From positions 1 through 6,011 of the forward strand of contig DAOVKF010000092.1 of NCBI GenBank assembly GCA_030631915.1: 6,011 nt of DNA, given 5' to 3'. A program made the position numbers and the translations under genes. The notes under the pieces are model-generated. The model saw only the letters and a program-made list of their open reading frames with translations. It was not told the origin of the DNA and ran no database searches. Origin of the DNA: Candidatus Omnitrophota bacterium (GTDB lineage: Bacteria; Omnitrophota; Gorgyraeia; Tantalellales; Tantalellaceae). Positions 5,857 to 6,011 of the stretch are shown here, piece after piece; the first letter of the stretch is position 1; each line of letters begins with the position of its first letter.

Positions 5857-5862
5857 TCCCTT
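5857..5862 (-). promoter_or_regulatory. Ribosome binding site of the Cache-HAMP sensor gene
   Basis: AAGGGA on the minus strand sits seven bases before the ATG at 5849. It is a moderate site, but together with the promoter position it decides the start in favour of 5849 over the in-frame GTG at 5897, which has no good ribosome site. Confidence 0.6.
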
Positions 5863-5887
5863 TTTTGTGCTAAGTCCTTCAAACGCC

Positions 5888-5916
5888 AAGATAACACAAA
5901 CTATTCCATTTGTCAA
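5888..5916 (-). promoter_or_regulatory. Sigma70-type promoter of the four-gene signalling operon
   Basis: On the minus strand an exact -35 TTGACA (5911-5916), a 17-bp spacer and TATCTT (5888-5893, four of six matches to TATAAT) predict transcription from about 5881, giving a leader of about 30 nt before the ATG at 5849. An 8-bp GC palindrome CCGGCCGG (5924-5931) lies seven bases upstream of the -35 box and could be an activator or repressor site, though one palindrome of this size is weak evidence. Confidence 0.65.
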
Positions 5917-5978
5917 AACAAACCCGGCCGGTCCACCCACACAACGGACATGGCGAGCTATGAGCTAAATACGGAGCC

Positions 5979-5996
5979 CCACGGGCAAACCCGTGG
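5979..5996. repeat. REP-like GC-rich palindrome (7-bp stem, 4-nt loop)
   Basis: CCACGGG (5979-5985) and CCCGTGG (5990-5996) form a perfect 7-bp stem around CAAA. A short direct repeat GAGCTAT/GAGCTAA lies about 10 bases to its left, and no long T-run follows on either strand. That is more like a repetitive extragenic palindrome than a terminator. It could mark the edge of a repeated or RAYT-mobilised element continuing past the right end of the window; only one copy is visible here. Confidence 0.45.
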
Positions 5997-6011
5997 TCTT
6001 CTGCGAAGGCG

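Noticed and set aside
5950..6011. An ATG-started open frame running off the right edge on the plus strand
   Set aside because: Only 20 codons are visible, no ribosome binding site precedes it, and most of it consists of the hairpin and short repeats.

Overview
The window looks like chromosomal DNA from an uncultured Gram-negative-type bacterium. Candidatus Omnitrophota is my best guess, with a deltaproteobacterial or Nitrospirota relative as the alternative. The guess rests on the style of the sensor proteins and on a large structured leader in front of ilvB. It is an inference, because the window contains no rRNA or other marker gene. Every gene I can support lies on the minus strand, so the window reads right to left.

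Right edge to 5850: a non-coding stretch carries a short GC-rich REP-like hairpin (5979-5996) and a near-consensus sigma70-type promoter (TTGACA, 17 bp, TATCTT; 5888-5916). This promoter is well placed to drive four tightly packed genes. In order of transcription they are: (1) a membrane sensor with an extracytoplasmic Cache-like domain, a HAMP domain and a coiled-coil tail (5849-4578); (2) a soluble 204-residue protein with a helical RsbRD_N-like domain and a very similar coiled-coil tail (4552-3938); (3) a multi-spanning (about 7 TM) GAF histidine kinase (3936-1978); (4) a stand-alone receiver protein (1976-1509). Gaps are 25, 1 and 1 bases. The first two proteins are sensors without any output domain. 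The kinase is the only catalytic transmitter, and its likely partner receiver has no DNA-binding or enzymatic effector. My working idea is one multi-input phosphorelay or signalling complex, in which the sensor tails feed the kinase through coiled-coil contacts.

1508 to 1173: a gene-free interval. It holds a second strong promoter (TTGACA, 17 bp, TATTAT; 1366-1394) for the next gene. Its long 5' leader folds into a large structure (1203-1331) with a perfect 23-bp inner stem, a 12-bp outer stem and a small side hairpin that competes with the outer stem. This is the best candidate in the window for an uncharacterised regulatory RNA. As I recall, a candidate RNA class named ilvB-OMG has been described upstream of ilvB in Omnitrophica, and this leader may belong to it.

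1172 to the left edge: the first 390 codons of ilvB, the catalytic subunit of acetolactate synthase (branched-chain amino acid synthesis), cut off by the window boundary. It is a separate transcription unit from the signalling genes.
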